DNA of 64,000 bases from Nelumbo lutea (GCA_022828595.1 JAKGHH010000004.1:57438422-57502421); one strand, 5' to 3'. Positions 1 to 10,525 are shown, counted from the first letter of the stretch. Notes: generated from the letters alone by a model not told the origin. Numbers and translations are program-made.

Positions 1-1161
1 AAACCCAATCCTTGTACTAACACTAATCTCAGATTCGCCCTATGAACTGGTGATCATATCAGCCCAGTTCGAAATGGGCTTTTGGCCCATTAAGTGTTTA
101 GTGTTTAACTAGTTTCCAACCTACTGCCCAGTTGGGCTTCTTTGTATGGCGTGGGACCCAAGCATTAATCTACACACCAGCCACATGGGTTTGGCCCATC
201 CTTTATTACAAGGCCCAGCCGAATTCACTGAAAGACTCAGTGACCCCCTTGAGCCCATCACATGGACACAATGGGCCCAACACTTACATTAAGTGGTCCC
301 TAGGCCAAGCCATCTCATAAAAACACAAGGACTGTGGGCAGGTGCAAGATTAGCCCATCGGGTATTATCCTAAATGGTCTTACACTTAACCTCTCAGCCC
401 TTAATGATCAAGCACTGCCCGACAAGAGAAGACCTCTCTCTCGGCTGCAAGGAACAGTGCCGCACTCTCTACTCACATGGATCCTGGGAATTAAAACCTT
501 TTGCAAATCTTTTGAAACTGTACATATACATATACACAGTTGCAAAACAAAATTCCAACGATTGAAATCAACTGCTGGCAGTTTGGTTTCCATCAGATAG
601 AGTGCATTCCCGATCATTACCATTGTCCGACAAAGGGGCTGATCCTGTCACTATGGCCACTCACTCAGATGAATTCTCAAACTGCCCCAACATGTCCAGG
701 TTTTGACCCCCACTAAGGATCTCACTGATTGACACATCAAAGACAGCCCGATCCGACACCTAGTGATGTGTCAAAATCGAGTCTAGGGGTCAAGTGTAAC
801 TTTCCAGTTTTGCCCATCTGTCTCCAAGGTCTAGGGCAGTACTGGAAATCTGGTCCGGTTCAAGGGTTCAAGCAATCCCATACTGCATGTGCCTTGGGTC
901 TTACCTTGATGGTCGAAACAAGTCCTCCCAACACTTGGTGGCACACCAGTATCAGCCTTGGTAGGATAAATCTCCCCAGACTTATCCAATGGCTGTGAAC
1001 ATTTAAAACTAAGACAAGTTTCTATAAGTGTCCAGTTTTAGGGTCTTACACAGAATTATACCAAACAACATGAATCAAACATGCATTTTAATTTATTTCC
1101 AATAAATAACAAAAGTACATCAAATCCAATTGAAGCTAAGGGCATATAAGACTGTCTAACA
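1..1161 (-). repeat. Copia LTR, antisense, 5' part (TGTTAGACAG family)
   Basis: The right edge reads ...TGTCTAACA, the reverse complement of the family's LTR start TGTTAGACA. The body matches, in antisense, the upstream part of the complete LTR at 5007-6958. Shared landmarks are the block with repeated GGGCCCAACACTTA, the AT-rich TATATATA-like stretch near 520, and the block near 1020-1050 complementary to the ACCCTTAAACTGGACA segment. The left side runs off the window, so the 3' part of this LTR is not seen. No gene is supported here; the short open frames are LTR sequence. Confidence 0.85.
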
Positions 1162-1607
1162 TGCCTATCCTGCCAGTTCGATCTCCAGTTCAGTGGGAGC
1201 AATCAAGATTCGATCTTGACGTCGGTTCCTTGTGAAGGGGCTGAGAGGAAGTTGTGCTCACGTGCCTTCCTACTACTTCTTGCGAAGGATTAGGTTCTTG
1301 GAGAGAACATTGCTGATTCTGCTCCATCCTACATTGTGCCATCTTCAGTGAGAGCAGTCTTTGGATCCTTCCTTGGGTGTGAACACCTCCATTGAGAGAT
1401 AATATTTCTCTATATTAGGTATAATCCTCTCCTACTGCTTTTATTCAGATCTGGTTCAGTTTATGGTTCAAGATTGATCCTTGAAAATATGATTTTCTAA
1501 AATAGGGAATGCGATTCCCAGTTGAAGGGAGAGAATATTTTTTTGAAATTCGCCCACCTTATTCCGCAAGATTGGGGCATCCATATGATGGATCTCTCAT
1601 CCCTTCA
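1162..1607 (+). repeat. Copia LTR, sense, 3' part only
   Basis: It starts abruptly at the antisense LTR edge, in the middle of the LTR (GCCAGTTCGATCTCC region), and runs to the canonical end ATCCCTTCA. A primer-binding site follows at once, so this is the truncated 5' LTR of the element at 1608-5006. The U3 and TATA region are missing, so it should lack its own promoter. The breakpoint at 1161/1162 joins an LTR start in one orientation to an LTR middle in the other, which points to rearrangement rather than simple insertion. Confidence 0.85.
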
Positions 1608-1608
1608 G

Positions 1609-1626
1609 TGGTATTAGAGCCAGGTT
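1609..1626 (+). other. Primer-binding site (initiator tRNA-Met type)
   Basis: TGGTATTAGAGCCAGGTT lies one base after the LTR end. The usual plant copia site complementary to the 3' end of initiator tRNA-Met is TGGTATCAGAGCCAGGTT, so this copy differs at one position. It fixes the strand of the element and the LTR boundary. Confidence 0.85.
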
Positions 1627-2306
1627 CAAAGCTTGAACCAATTTATTTCAGATCTGAACCTGCGCAAATGGGTAGAAGGCATTCTACCCGATTTGCGCAG
1701 ATAAGGGTTTTGGGAAATTGTTCCCAAAATTATGGGTGAATAATCTGAAATTAGTTTTTATATAAATTTGATTATTATTTAGAATTGTTCTTTATGATTT
1801 TCTTGATTTAGGGCTGTTTGTACAAAAGGATTTGCACAGGGAACCCGCGATTTTGTAGTTTTTGGATAATTTTATTTCCTTTGGTTTGTAAAATATTTTA
1901 TTTTTATTTTAGACTGAATGTATAGGTATTTGATGTAATGTAATATTAATATAAATAAGGATTTCTATTTATTTTATTTTGGATCAAAGATGACGCCACA
2001 AGGAAGGAGATTTTGCAGATGGGAGAATCGCTATCTGTGATTTGTAGTTTGTGAAGCTGCAAACTGTGATCTAACCTCTGTTTTGTAGGATGGATTGTGT
2101 GAACAGCCCTGTTTGACTTAAACCCTAGACCCATTCGAACCAAGATTGGTTCAAATTGTTTGGACCGAATCTAGGGTTCGATCAAGGCTGAATGTCAGCC
2201 CTAATTTTTCCCAAAACGGGCCTGTGAATTGATAAATAATTGAATGCTTAATTCAGCCCAACCTGTAAAGGCCCAGTTTTAAATTGTTAAAACTGCTAAA
2301 AGCCCA

Positions 2307-2574
2307 CTTCGCAGATAAAGCTATATGGGCCGAATTGAGCAACCCTAATTCGGCCCAAATACCTAGATAATATTAATGGTTAATATTTTAGTTTTAAAAT
2401 GGGCTTCAAATGGGCTTTACAGATATTTAATTGATTGGATCTTCGCAGATAAAGCTATATGGGCCGAACTGAGCAACCCTAATTCGGCCCAAATACCTAG
2501 ATATTATTAATGGTTAATATTTTAGTTTTAAAATGGGCTTCAAATGGGCTTTATAGATATTTAATTGATTGGAT
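2307..2574 (+). repeat. 134-bp tandem duplication in leader
   Basis: Two adjacent 134-bp units start at 2307 and 2441, both beginning CTTCGCAGATAAAGC. I count three differences between them (near 2336/2470, 2371/2505 and 2432/2566). Other leaders in the window have this segment only once, so the duplication is private to this copy and fairly recent. Confidence 0.9.
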
Positions 2575-3443
2575 AAATTTATCCTTGCATGCGATGTATA
2601 GATGTGTGATGTTCTTCGTACATGGTCCATAGGTGCTTGGCCCATGCTGAAACGATAGTGGCTCTTGCGCACACCATGGCTGAATGCACATCTTTGCCAT
2701 GGTATCCCTTTTGGTCATTGGATGACCTCCCTCAGTGGTGGGCCCCACACCTCATGGAGAAGTTACGTGCAGAACCCTAGCCATATTTGGGCCCACCGAA
2801 ATCTAGCTTTATGAAAGTCAGTGGGAGCCACTTTGGTTTGACCTAGATCAAACTAGGGCATAATTTACTATTCCCTCCAGCTAATATGAGTGCATGTAAT
2901 AGGGAGATTCATATGATGAACTCTCTAAAGGCCTTCCATCATTAGCATGAGGATGGGCCCTTCAATAATGAAGAAACGCACCAGAAAATGGGTTATCCAT
3001 TTGCTGTTGGGCTTGTTTGAGTATTTCATAAGATGATAGGGGCATCATAGACCGATGTGGGAGGGGCTTCACCAGAAAATGGGAACTCTCCCATGGTACC
3101 TTGGTGTTCATGAATATGATGGGTAAGCACTCACTGGACAGAAAGGTTTACCTAAAAACAGCTATGAACCTTGTCTGACAAAGGCGAAAGGGAAAACTCA
3201 TATGATGAGGGGATATGATCTTTCACAGAAAGGTGGTGGGGTTATGCAACTGAAACAGTTGGCTCCATGCACCCTATGTGATTTCCCACATTTCCATAGA
3301 CAATTCATAGTCTCCGTCACTGAGATGGGAGGGAAATCTCAGAGATGAATAAATAGGAATAGAACGTAGATTAAAAGCCATATCTATGTAATGAACATGA
3401 ATCAAATTAGCTTGTAGACTAATGTTTTCTCTTTTATCAGAAA

Positions 3444-4190
3444 ATGGCAAATGGACAATTTGCAAAACTTCTTAATGACAACAAGCTGAAGGGCCCAAAC
3501 TATTCCGACTGGTATAGGAACCTTATGTTGGTCCTAACATCTGAAAAGTTAGACAAAGTGGCAAAAAATCCTGCCCCAAAGCATCCGGGTGATAAGGCTT
3601 CTGAGGCCCGAAAGAGAGACTATCAGGATTGGGAGGAGAAAAACTCCCTTGCCTGGTGTTGCATCATTGCCTCATTGGACAATCCAATACAGAGGCAGTT
3701 CGATCAGATCGAACATGCCAAGGACATACTGGACAATCTCAAGACGATGTTTGAAGAGCATAATCATTCTACTCGATAAAAGGTATTGAAATAGTTCATG
3801 ACCACACAAATGTCCAAAGGGCAACAAGTTCATGATCTTTGTCTTCGGATGATGGGCTACATCAATGAGCTTGAAGCTCTTGGATCCGGGTTTGACCTTG
3901 CAACCCAGATAGACACTATCCTTAATTCTTTGCCTCATTCCTTTAATCCGTTCATCATGAACTATAACATGAACAAGCTGAATGTTAGCTTGCAAAAGCT
4001 CAGCAATATGTTGCAACGAGCAGAAGAACTGATTAAAAAGGATGAGCCTGTAGCTATGCTTGTTGAAGCTAGCAAGACAGGCAAGAGAAAGAGGAAGGCA
4101 AAGACAGGTAATTTTGAATCTTGTGTTATAGAAACCAATTTATTTGTAGCTTTTGTGTCCTAGTGTATTGACTCTAGGGCTTCAACTCAT
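3444..4190 (+). pseudogene. Copia gag, broken copy (element 1)
   Basis: It starts MANGQFAKLL, the same start as the better copy at 53278. The capsid-like region is recognisable (GPNYSDWYRNLML, then YNMNKLNV). The frame is interrupted by TAA at 3777-3779 and TAG at 3792-3794, where the other copy has CAA and CAG. A deletion around 4105 removes the segment that encodes the CCHC zinc knuckle at 53998-54039 in the other copy. The protease start follows with its DSG active-site triad changed to DSR and a Trp codon turned to TAG just before it. It cannot make a working nucleocapsid or protease. Confidence 0.9.
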
Positions 4191-5006
4191 GCATGTAATT
4201 AACTGCAGGGGTACATGGTAAGCAAAAGGCTGAGTGAAGGAGAAGTTACGCTCTACTTGGGGACTTCTGCAAGTGTTGCAGCCGCTGCCATAGGAACCGT
4301 GGATGGTTATTCTGACTCAAAACTGTACAAAATTTAAGAAGAAATTTGATTTCTATCTCAAAACTATGTGTGGATGGTTATTCTTTCTTTTTCAGTAATA
4401 CGATTACTATTAAAAGAAACAACAGATTCATCGCAGTCAGGGAACTAGAGAACGGTCTCTATGTTCTACATCCTTCTCTAAAAACTAACATAACCGAAAC
4501 TATGTCGGCTGAAATCCCTAAGAAAAGAGTCTGTGATACAGTTAATCCCATGTACCTGTGGCATTACCGACATAGTCATATCGGTGTTGACCGAATCACA
4601 AGGTTGGTAAAGGATGGTCCTTTGGATTTTCTAATAGTAGAAGATTTTCCCACTTATGAGCCTTGCCTACAAGGTAAGATGATGAAACAGCCATTTAATG
4701 GTAAGCCTGAAAGATGTACAGGCACACTTGACCTTATACATATTGATGTATGTGGTCCCCTGAGTGTTAGGACACGGAATCAACACGTGTGTTTCATCAT
4801 CTTTACGGATGATTTCTCGCGATATGGTTACGTGTACCTAATGAGACACAAGTTTGAATCCTTTGAAAAGTTCAAAGATTACAGACAAGAGGTCGAGAAA
4901 CAATTAGGGAGAGAAATTAAAGCCCTCGAGTATCTCTCTGACAAATTCAAGGACTACTTAAAGGACAATGGGATAGTATCACAATTGGCTCCTCCTGCTA
5001 CACCAC
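4191..5006 (+). pseudogene. Copia pol remnant: protease/integrase, truncated
   Basis: After a short degenerate protease stretch, an open segment at 4346-5006 encodes the integrase N-terminus and part of the core. The His pair is visible in LWHYRHSHIGVDRI. The Cys pair is damaged: YEPCLQGKM, where the first Cys of the usual CxxC appears as Tyr. The first catalytic Asp is in LIHIDVCGP. A short deletion at about 4926 removes the segment that carries the second catalytic Asp ([11 protein letters not shown] in the 47.5-kb copy). Coding ends where a new LTR starts at 5007, before the catalytic Glu. RT and RNase H are absent. Confidence 0.88.
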
Positions 5007-6215
5007 TGTTAGACAGTTTTGTATGCCCTTAGCTTCAATCAAAATGATGTACTTTATGAGTTTATTGTAAATGAATAAAAGTGCATATTTGATTCATGTT
5101 CCCTTTGTATGTTTCTGTGTAATACCCTTAAACTGGACACTTAATGAGACTCGTGTTAGTTCAGAATGTTCACAGCTAGTGGATCGGTCTAGGGAGACCT
5201 ATCCTGACAAGGCTAACACTGTGGTGCCACCAAGTCGGTTGGGGTGGCTTGTCTCAGCTGCAAGGGTGAGACCCTAGGCACATACAGTGTAGGATTAATT
5301 GAATCTATGAATTGGAGCAGATTTCTAGTATTTCCCTGGACCTTGGAGATTGATGGGCAAAAATTGGAAAGTTACACCCGACCCGTAGACTCGATTATGA
5401 TACTGCACTAGGTGTCGAATTGGGTTGTCTTTGATATTCCAATCAGTGAGATCCTTAACAGGGGTCAAAACCTGGGTATGTTGGGACAATCTGAGAATTC
5501 ATTTGAGTGGGTGATCATAGTGATAGGATCAGCCCCTTTGTTAAACAAAGGTAATGATCGGGGATGCACTCTCTCTGTTGGAAACCAAGACTGCCGGTAG
5601 CCGATTTCAATCATTGAGATTTGTTTTGCAAAATATATTTTATATTAGATATGAAAGTATATATATTATGGTTTCGAAATGATTTGCAAAAGGTTTTAAT
5701 TCCCAGGATCCATATAAGCAAAGAATGCAACATTGTTCCTTGTAGCCAAAGGAGAGGTCCTATCTTGTCGGGCAGTGTATGATCATTATGGGCTGAGAGG
5801 TTAAGTGTAAGACCATTGAGGATAATACTAGATGGGCTAATCTTGCATCTGCCCATAGTCCCTGGGTGTTACAAGATGGCTTGGCCCAGGGACCACTTAG
5901 GGTAAGTGTTGGGCTCGTAGAGCCCATAGATGGGTTTCAGGGGGTGCACAGTCCATAACAGTGTATTTGGCCAGGCTTTGTAATAAAGGTTGGCCCGAAC
6001 CAATGTGGCTGATGTGTAGATCAATGTTTGGGTCCCACGCCATACAAGGAAGCCCAACTAGGCAGCAGTTTGGAAGGCTAAGTGAATACATAAACTTAAA
6101 TGGTCCTTAAGCCCATTTCGAACTGCACTGATTTGATTTGTCACTTAAAGGGGCGAATTCTGAGATGGATCAGCTGATAGGATTGGGCCTAGACCCTATG
6201 CACTTAGAGTGTCCA

Positions 6216-6368
6216 AGATCTAAATAAGATTTAGATCTGGAAGCCTCCTAATTAGATTAGGGGATGGCTAATCTGATCTGCAGATAAGATAAGGGTTATC
6301 CCTTATCACTTAAAGGGACTTCTAATCCAAATATGATTTGGATCACCAACTCCTAATGGGATTAGGAG
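6216..6368 (+). promoter_or_regulatory. Five-palindrome array upstream of LTR TATA box
   Basis: Five inverted repeats with 3-4 nt loops lie within 153 bp. They are AGATCTAAAT/ATTTAGATCT (6216-6238), CCTAAT/ATTAGG (6247-6261), GATAAGGG/CCCTTATC (6288-6307), ATCCAAAT/ATTTGGAT (6325-6343) and CTCCTAAT/ATTAGGAG (6350-6368). The last ends 16 bp before the TATA box. The array recurs in the other LTRs. A role in LTR transcription or chromatin is inference; the repeats themselves are directly visible. Confidence 0.85.
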
Positions 6369-6384
6369 CTGATCCCTTTAAGAT

Positions 6385-6391
6385 TATAAAA
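6385..6391 (+). promoter_or_regulatory. LTR TATA box
   Basis: TATAAAA in the context AGATTATAAAAGGAGG, directly downstream of the palindrome array and upstream of a G-rich stretch. Equivalent boxes are at 18135, 35151, 39670 (minus), 50911 and 58401 (minus), which supports it as the family's promoter. Confidence 0.75.
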
Positions 6392-6669
6392 GGAGGAGGG
6401 GGCGGCAGCCTTTAGACATGCAATACACAACTCCTGTCTTCAGAGCTGAAATTACAAGAAAAGAGAATTTCTGCTCCCTACGAATACTCTCTTGCCGCCT
6501 CCTTCCTATAGCCGCCGCCTCCAGCAGTTCGATCTCCTACTCTACAGGAGTAATCAAGATTTGATCTTGATAACAATCTTTTGGAGAAAAGATTGATTGG
6601 AGTTGTTTTCACAAACCATCCTGTTGATTCTTGCGAAGGGTCAAGTTCTTTTGGAAGAACACTGCTGAT

Positions 6670-6710
6670 TCTGCTCCATCCTACACTGCGCCATCTTTAG
6701 TGGGAGCAGA
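6670..6710 (+). other. Stem-loop in transcribed part of LTR
   Basis: Arms TCTGCTCC (6670-6677) and GGAGCAGA (6703-6710) enclose a 25-nt loop, about 285 nt after the TATA box, so it should be present in the RNA. Homologous positions in other LTRs keep both arm pairing and the 25-nt loop length with different arm sequences (35446-35484, 63796-63836). Confidence 0.75.
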
Positions 6711-6958
6711 TTTTGGATCCTTCCTTGGGCGTGAACACCTCCATTGGAAGATACTGTTTCTCTATATCAGGTATAATCCCTTCCTACGTCTTTTGGTTTA
6801 GATCTGGTTCAGTTTATGGTTCAAGAATGATCCATGAAAATGTGATTTTCTAAATAGGGAATGCGATTCCCAGTTGAAGGGAGAGAACAAATTTTGAAAT
6901 TCGCCCCCTTATTCCGCAATCTTTGGGCGTCCATGTGATGGATATCCTATTTCCTTCA

Positions 6959-8170
6959 TTGGCATCATAGCCAGGTTCAAATCTTGTACCATTTTGCTTC
7001 AGATCTGAACCTGCGCAAATTGGTAGAAAGCGTTCTACCCGATTTGTGCAGATATGGGTTTTGGGAAATTTGTTCCCAAAATTGGTGGGCAAATAATCTA
7101 AAATTAATTTTATATAAATCTGATTATTGTTTAGAATAGTTCTTTATGATTTTCTTGATTTATGGGTTGTTCGTACAAGAGGAGATCGATTTCTTGTTTT
7201 GCATAGGGAACCTGCAAGATTTGTAGTTTCTTGATTTATTTATTGCATTTGGTCTGTAAATAATTTTTTTTTTTTGTTTTTAGACTCAATGTATAGGTAT
7301 TCGATCTGATGTAATCATTAATAGAAATAGGATTTATATTTATTTTTATTTTTGGATCGAAGATGGCCGCGCAGAAAAGGAGATTTCGCAAAGAAGAAGA
7401 TTTTGCAGATTGGAGAACTACAATCTGTGATTTGCAGTTTATGAAACTGCAAACTGTGATCTAACCTCTGTTTTGCAGGATGGATTGTGCGAATGTCCCT
7501 GATTGACTGGTTCTTGATTTTCTTTTATCAGTTCTTTAATTTCAGATTATTTTCTTGAATTAAAGATTTAATTAAAGATCAAATCCTAGACCCATTCAAA
7601 CCAAGACTGGTTCAAACTGTTTGGACCAAATCTAGGGTTTAATCAAGGCTGAAAGTCAGCCCTAATTTTCCCACTAATAGGCCTGAGGATTGATATTTAA
7701 TTAAATGGTTAATTCGGCCCAACCTGTAAAGGCTCAGTTTTAAATAGTTAAAACTGCTAAAAGCCCATTTCAAAGGATAAAGCTATATGGGCCGAACTGG
7801 GTAACCCTAATTCAGCCCATATACCTAGATAATATTAATGGTTAATATTATGGATTTAAAACGGGCTTCCAATGGGCCTTATAGATGATTAATTGATTGG
7901 ATCAATTTATCCCTGCATGAGATGTATGGATGTGTGATGTGCTATGTACATGGGCCATAAGTGCTTGGCCCATGCTCATTCGACAGTGGCTCTTGTGCAC
8001 ACCATGGCTGAATGCACATCATTGCCATGGTGTCCCTTTTGGTCATTGGATGACATCCCTCGGTGGTGGGCCCCACACCTCATCAAGAGGTTACATGCAG
8101 AACCCTAGCCGATTAAGGCCCACCGAAATCTGACTTTATGAAAGTCAGTGGGAGCCACTTTGGTTTGACC
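6959..8170 (+). other. Copia leader, truncated (element 2)
   Basis: Collinear with the other leaders up to TTTGACC at about 8170, where it jumps into the middle of an LTR. It contains the best form of the leader stem-loop: CACCATGGC (8000-8008) and GCCATGGTG (8024-8032), 9-bp arms around a 15-nt loop. All of gag and pol are missing from this element. Confidence 0.82.
6960..6977 (+). other. Primer-binding site, mutated
   Basis: TGGCATCATAGCCAGGTT, one base after the LTR end. It differs from the initiator tRNA-Met complement at two positions, so priming would be weakened. Confidence 0.8.
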
Positions 8171-8880
8171 TTCTAATGAGATTAGGAGATGGCTGATCTA
8201 ATCTGTAGATAAGATAAGGGTTTATCCTTATCACCTAAAGGGATGTCTGATCCAAATATGATTTCGATCAACAACTCCTAAGAGGATTAGGAGCTGATCC
8301 TTTAAGGTTACAAAAGAAGGAAGGGGCGGCAGCCTTTAGAAGATAGACATTCACATCCTCTTTAGAGCTGAAATCATAGAAGGAAGAATTAAGCAACCCT
8401 GCGAAATTCTTTCTTGCCGCCTCCTTCCTGTTGCTGCCTATCCTGCCAGTTCGATCTCCAGTTCAGTGGGAGCAATCAAAATTCGATCTTGACATCGGTT
8501 CCTTATGAAGGGGCTGAGAGGAAGTTGTGCTCACGTGCCTTCCTGCTACTTCTTGCGAAGGATTAGGTTCTTGGAGAGAACATTGTTGATTCTGCTCCAT
8601 CCTACACTACGCCATCTTCAGTGAGAGCAGTCTTTGGATCCTTCTTTGGGTGTGAACACCTCCATTGAGAGATAATATTTCTCCATATCAGGTATAATCC
8701 TCTCCTACTGCTTTTATCCAGATCTGGTTCAGTTTATGGTTCAAGATTGATCCTTGAAAATATGATTTTCTAAAATAGGGAATGCGATTCCTAGTTGAAG
8801 GGAGAGAATTTTTTTTTGAAATTTGTCCACCCTATTCTGCAAGATTTAGGCGTCTATACGATGGATCTCTCATCCCTTTA
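8171..8880 (+). repeat. Copia LTR, sense, 3' part
   Basis: It begins in the palindrome region (TTCTAATGAGATTAGGAG) and ends ATCCCTTTA, where the normal end is CCCTTCA. No primer-binding site follows; Athila-like LTR sequence begins at 8881. The TATA position reads GGTTACAAAAG, so the promoter has probably been lost. It may be the remnant of element 2's 3' LTR. Confidence 0.8.
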
Positions 8881-10015
8881 GATTCGGCCTGCACTGAAGA
8901 CAAAATCGGGCTCAAAGTCGAAGCAGATCCACAGTAAAGCCCAGCTCACAACTGAAGCCCAATTCGTAGAAAAGCCTTGTAGCAGCCCAACTTATTAAAG
9001 CAGCCTACTCGAATTCAAGAATCTAGAGTCCTCTTAGATTTGAACTCTAAATGTAATTCTAGAACTATGTAAAGGGTTGATAGGATCAGTGTAACAGCCC
9101 CTCCCCAAAACTATGTAAAGGGTGGGTGTATCAACACCTGGCAGCTATCAATCAATCAATTACTGAAGTTCCCTCTAAAGTAATCAAGAAGACCATCAAG
9201 AAAGTTTCAAGAAAGAGATCAACAAGGCAAGAAAGCTTCAAGAAGGAGGTGGCAACAAGAAGAAGAGAGGATCTCAGCTCCAAGGGCGACATCATGAGTT
9301 CTTTCTTTCCTCTTGTTTGTTTTATTTCCTTTATCATGAATTGATTCTTTTTAGCTAGGGCTGTGGAAAGCTTAACCGTGACAATGAATATATTTTTATT
9401 CTAATTTATCCAAGATTGTGATTTTCATATAGTCTATGAGTTATTATGCTTAATGCGATTAAGAGTGGCCATCTCTTAATTGATTGGGTTTATGTGAATG
9501 AATCGGGAGAGGAATTCATATAGTGGACTGAATAATTCATGGTGTGAATTGAATGGTATATAGGGATATATACACATGATTCATCTGAACGTATAAGTTT
9601 TTCTTTGAACTTAATGCATTTCTATCTTGAGAACTCTAGTCAAGGGATCGAAGGGTTATTTGATATATCTTGGGAAAGAATATTAAATAAAATTGGAGAA
9701 ACTTTAGCTTATGGAAATGACAAATTATCTTGGTTAATGTCATCCACTAATATTCATTGGGATGGTTAGGCGAACCATTGGTCCTAGCGATTTCAATTAA
9801 TCGTTGCATATTCAGTTATTGATTACCCTTGCTTTTATTTTCTGTTTCTAATTTTAATTTCCAGTAATTCTTATTGTTGGATCTGAATTTTGATTGTCCA
9901 AATAACAAAGGAATGTTGTAGTTCTAATACTTATTTTGTTAAATCCTCGTGGGAACGATATTTTTATACTACTTGATAACTAGTGCACTTGCTAGGGTTA
10001 TAATCATACCTATCA
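8881..10015 (+). repeat. Athila-like LTR, sense, 5'-truncated
   Basis: The segment beginning GATTCGGCCTGCACTG resembles the LTR interior at about 30165 (CAGATTCAGTATGCATCG), including the conserved AGCCTTGTAGCAG. It ends with the GTGGGAACGATA ... TAGTGCACTTGCTAG block typical of the LTR end, which is also seen in antisense at 37480-37540 and 38345-38405. The first roughly 275 bp are missing. No primer-binding site follows. The short open frame near 9126 is not conserved. Confidence 0.7.
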
Positions 10016-10525
10016 CTTGTGTCAATGTGATCTTGAAGAGAATCAAGACAAGTTCTAGAGAAACAAATCCATGGAAGAATATCTTACATGAAAGAAAATA
10101 GTGAGACTGATATGGATGTGTCAGTCTAAAGGCTCAAAATCTCACCAGCTTTTGTCTACTAGATTTAGTCACTACCATTCTCAAGGAAAATAACTAGAAT
10201 AATTAATTCTAAGTTGGAAGATTACTTATCCAATCATGTTATGAGCTTTTCAAGCTTAATTGAATCTTGCTTATGACATACACAACCTAAAAAAAATCAT
10301 TGAAAACCACAAAAACAAAGAGCAAAACTATATATTTTTTTTTAAAAAAAAATGCAGAATTAAAACACAGCCTAAATCAAATTTTAAAAGGCAACCTAAA
10401 TCCCCTCCCCCACACTTAAAACTTACATTGTCCCCAATGTAAGGTGAAATGCAAAGAAATGACAGAAATAACTAAAACATAAATGCAAAAACAAGAAGAA
10501 AAAGAAAAACAAACTTCCCTTTTTT
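10016..10525 (-). other. Athila element A, 3' non-coding region
   Basis: Antisense sequence downstream of the element's stop codon. It includes the block complementary to ACATTGGGGACAATGTAAG and a following G-rich purine run near 10405-10445, which is the usual Athila 3' region with polypurine-tract character. No 3' LTR is present on this side, so the element is truncated. No gene is seen. Confidence 0.6.

Larger units (their letters stand above)
1608..3443 (+). other. Copia untranslated leader, element 1
   Basis: About 1.8 kb of non-coding sequence between primer-binding site and gag. It is collinear with the leaders at 6959-8170, 35733-37462 and 51487-53277 and, in antisense, 55180-56956. 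It holds a conserved stem-loop at 2673-2703 (8-bp arms around a 15-nt loop) and a 134-bp tandem duplication. No coding potential is conserved among copies. Such a long leader is notable for a copia element. Confidence 0.8.
5007..6958 (+). repeat. Complete copia LTR (1,952 bp), 5' LTR of a nested element
   Basis: It runs from TGTTAGACAG to ...TTCCTTCA and is followed by a primer-binding site and leader. It is therefore the 5' LTR of a second element placed inside the integrase sequence of element 1. It has the full family architecture: U3 with an AT-rich tract near 5630-5665, five small palindromes at 6216-6368, a TATA box at 6385, a stem-loop at 6670-6710, and a GGGAAT-GCG-ATTCCC palindrome at 6857-6871. 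The length agrees with the complete copies at 16771 and 49554. Confidence 0.92.

Noticed and set aside
1609..1626. tRNA-like sequence.
   Set aside because: Only the 18-nt complement of a tRNA 3' end is present; it is a primer-binding site. No cloverleaf-capable tRNA gene was seen in the window.
9126..9344. Lysine/serine-rich open frame of 72 codons.
   Set aside because: It lies inside an Athila-like LTR fragment, and the corresponding part of the LTR at 29886-31445 does not keep the frame.
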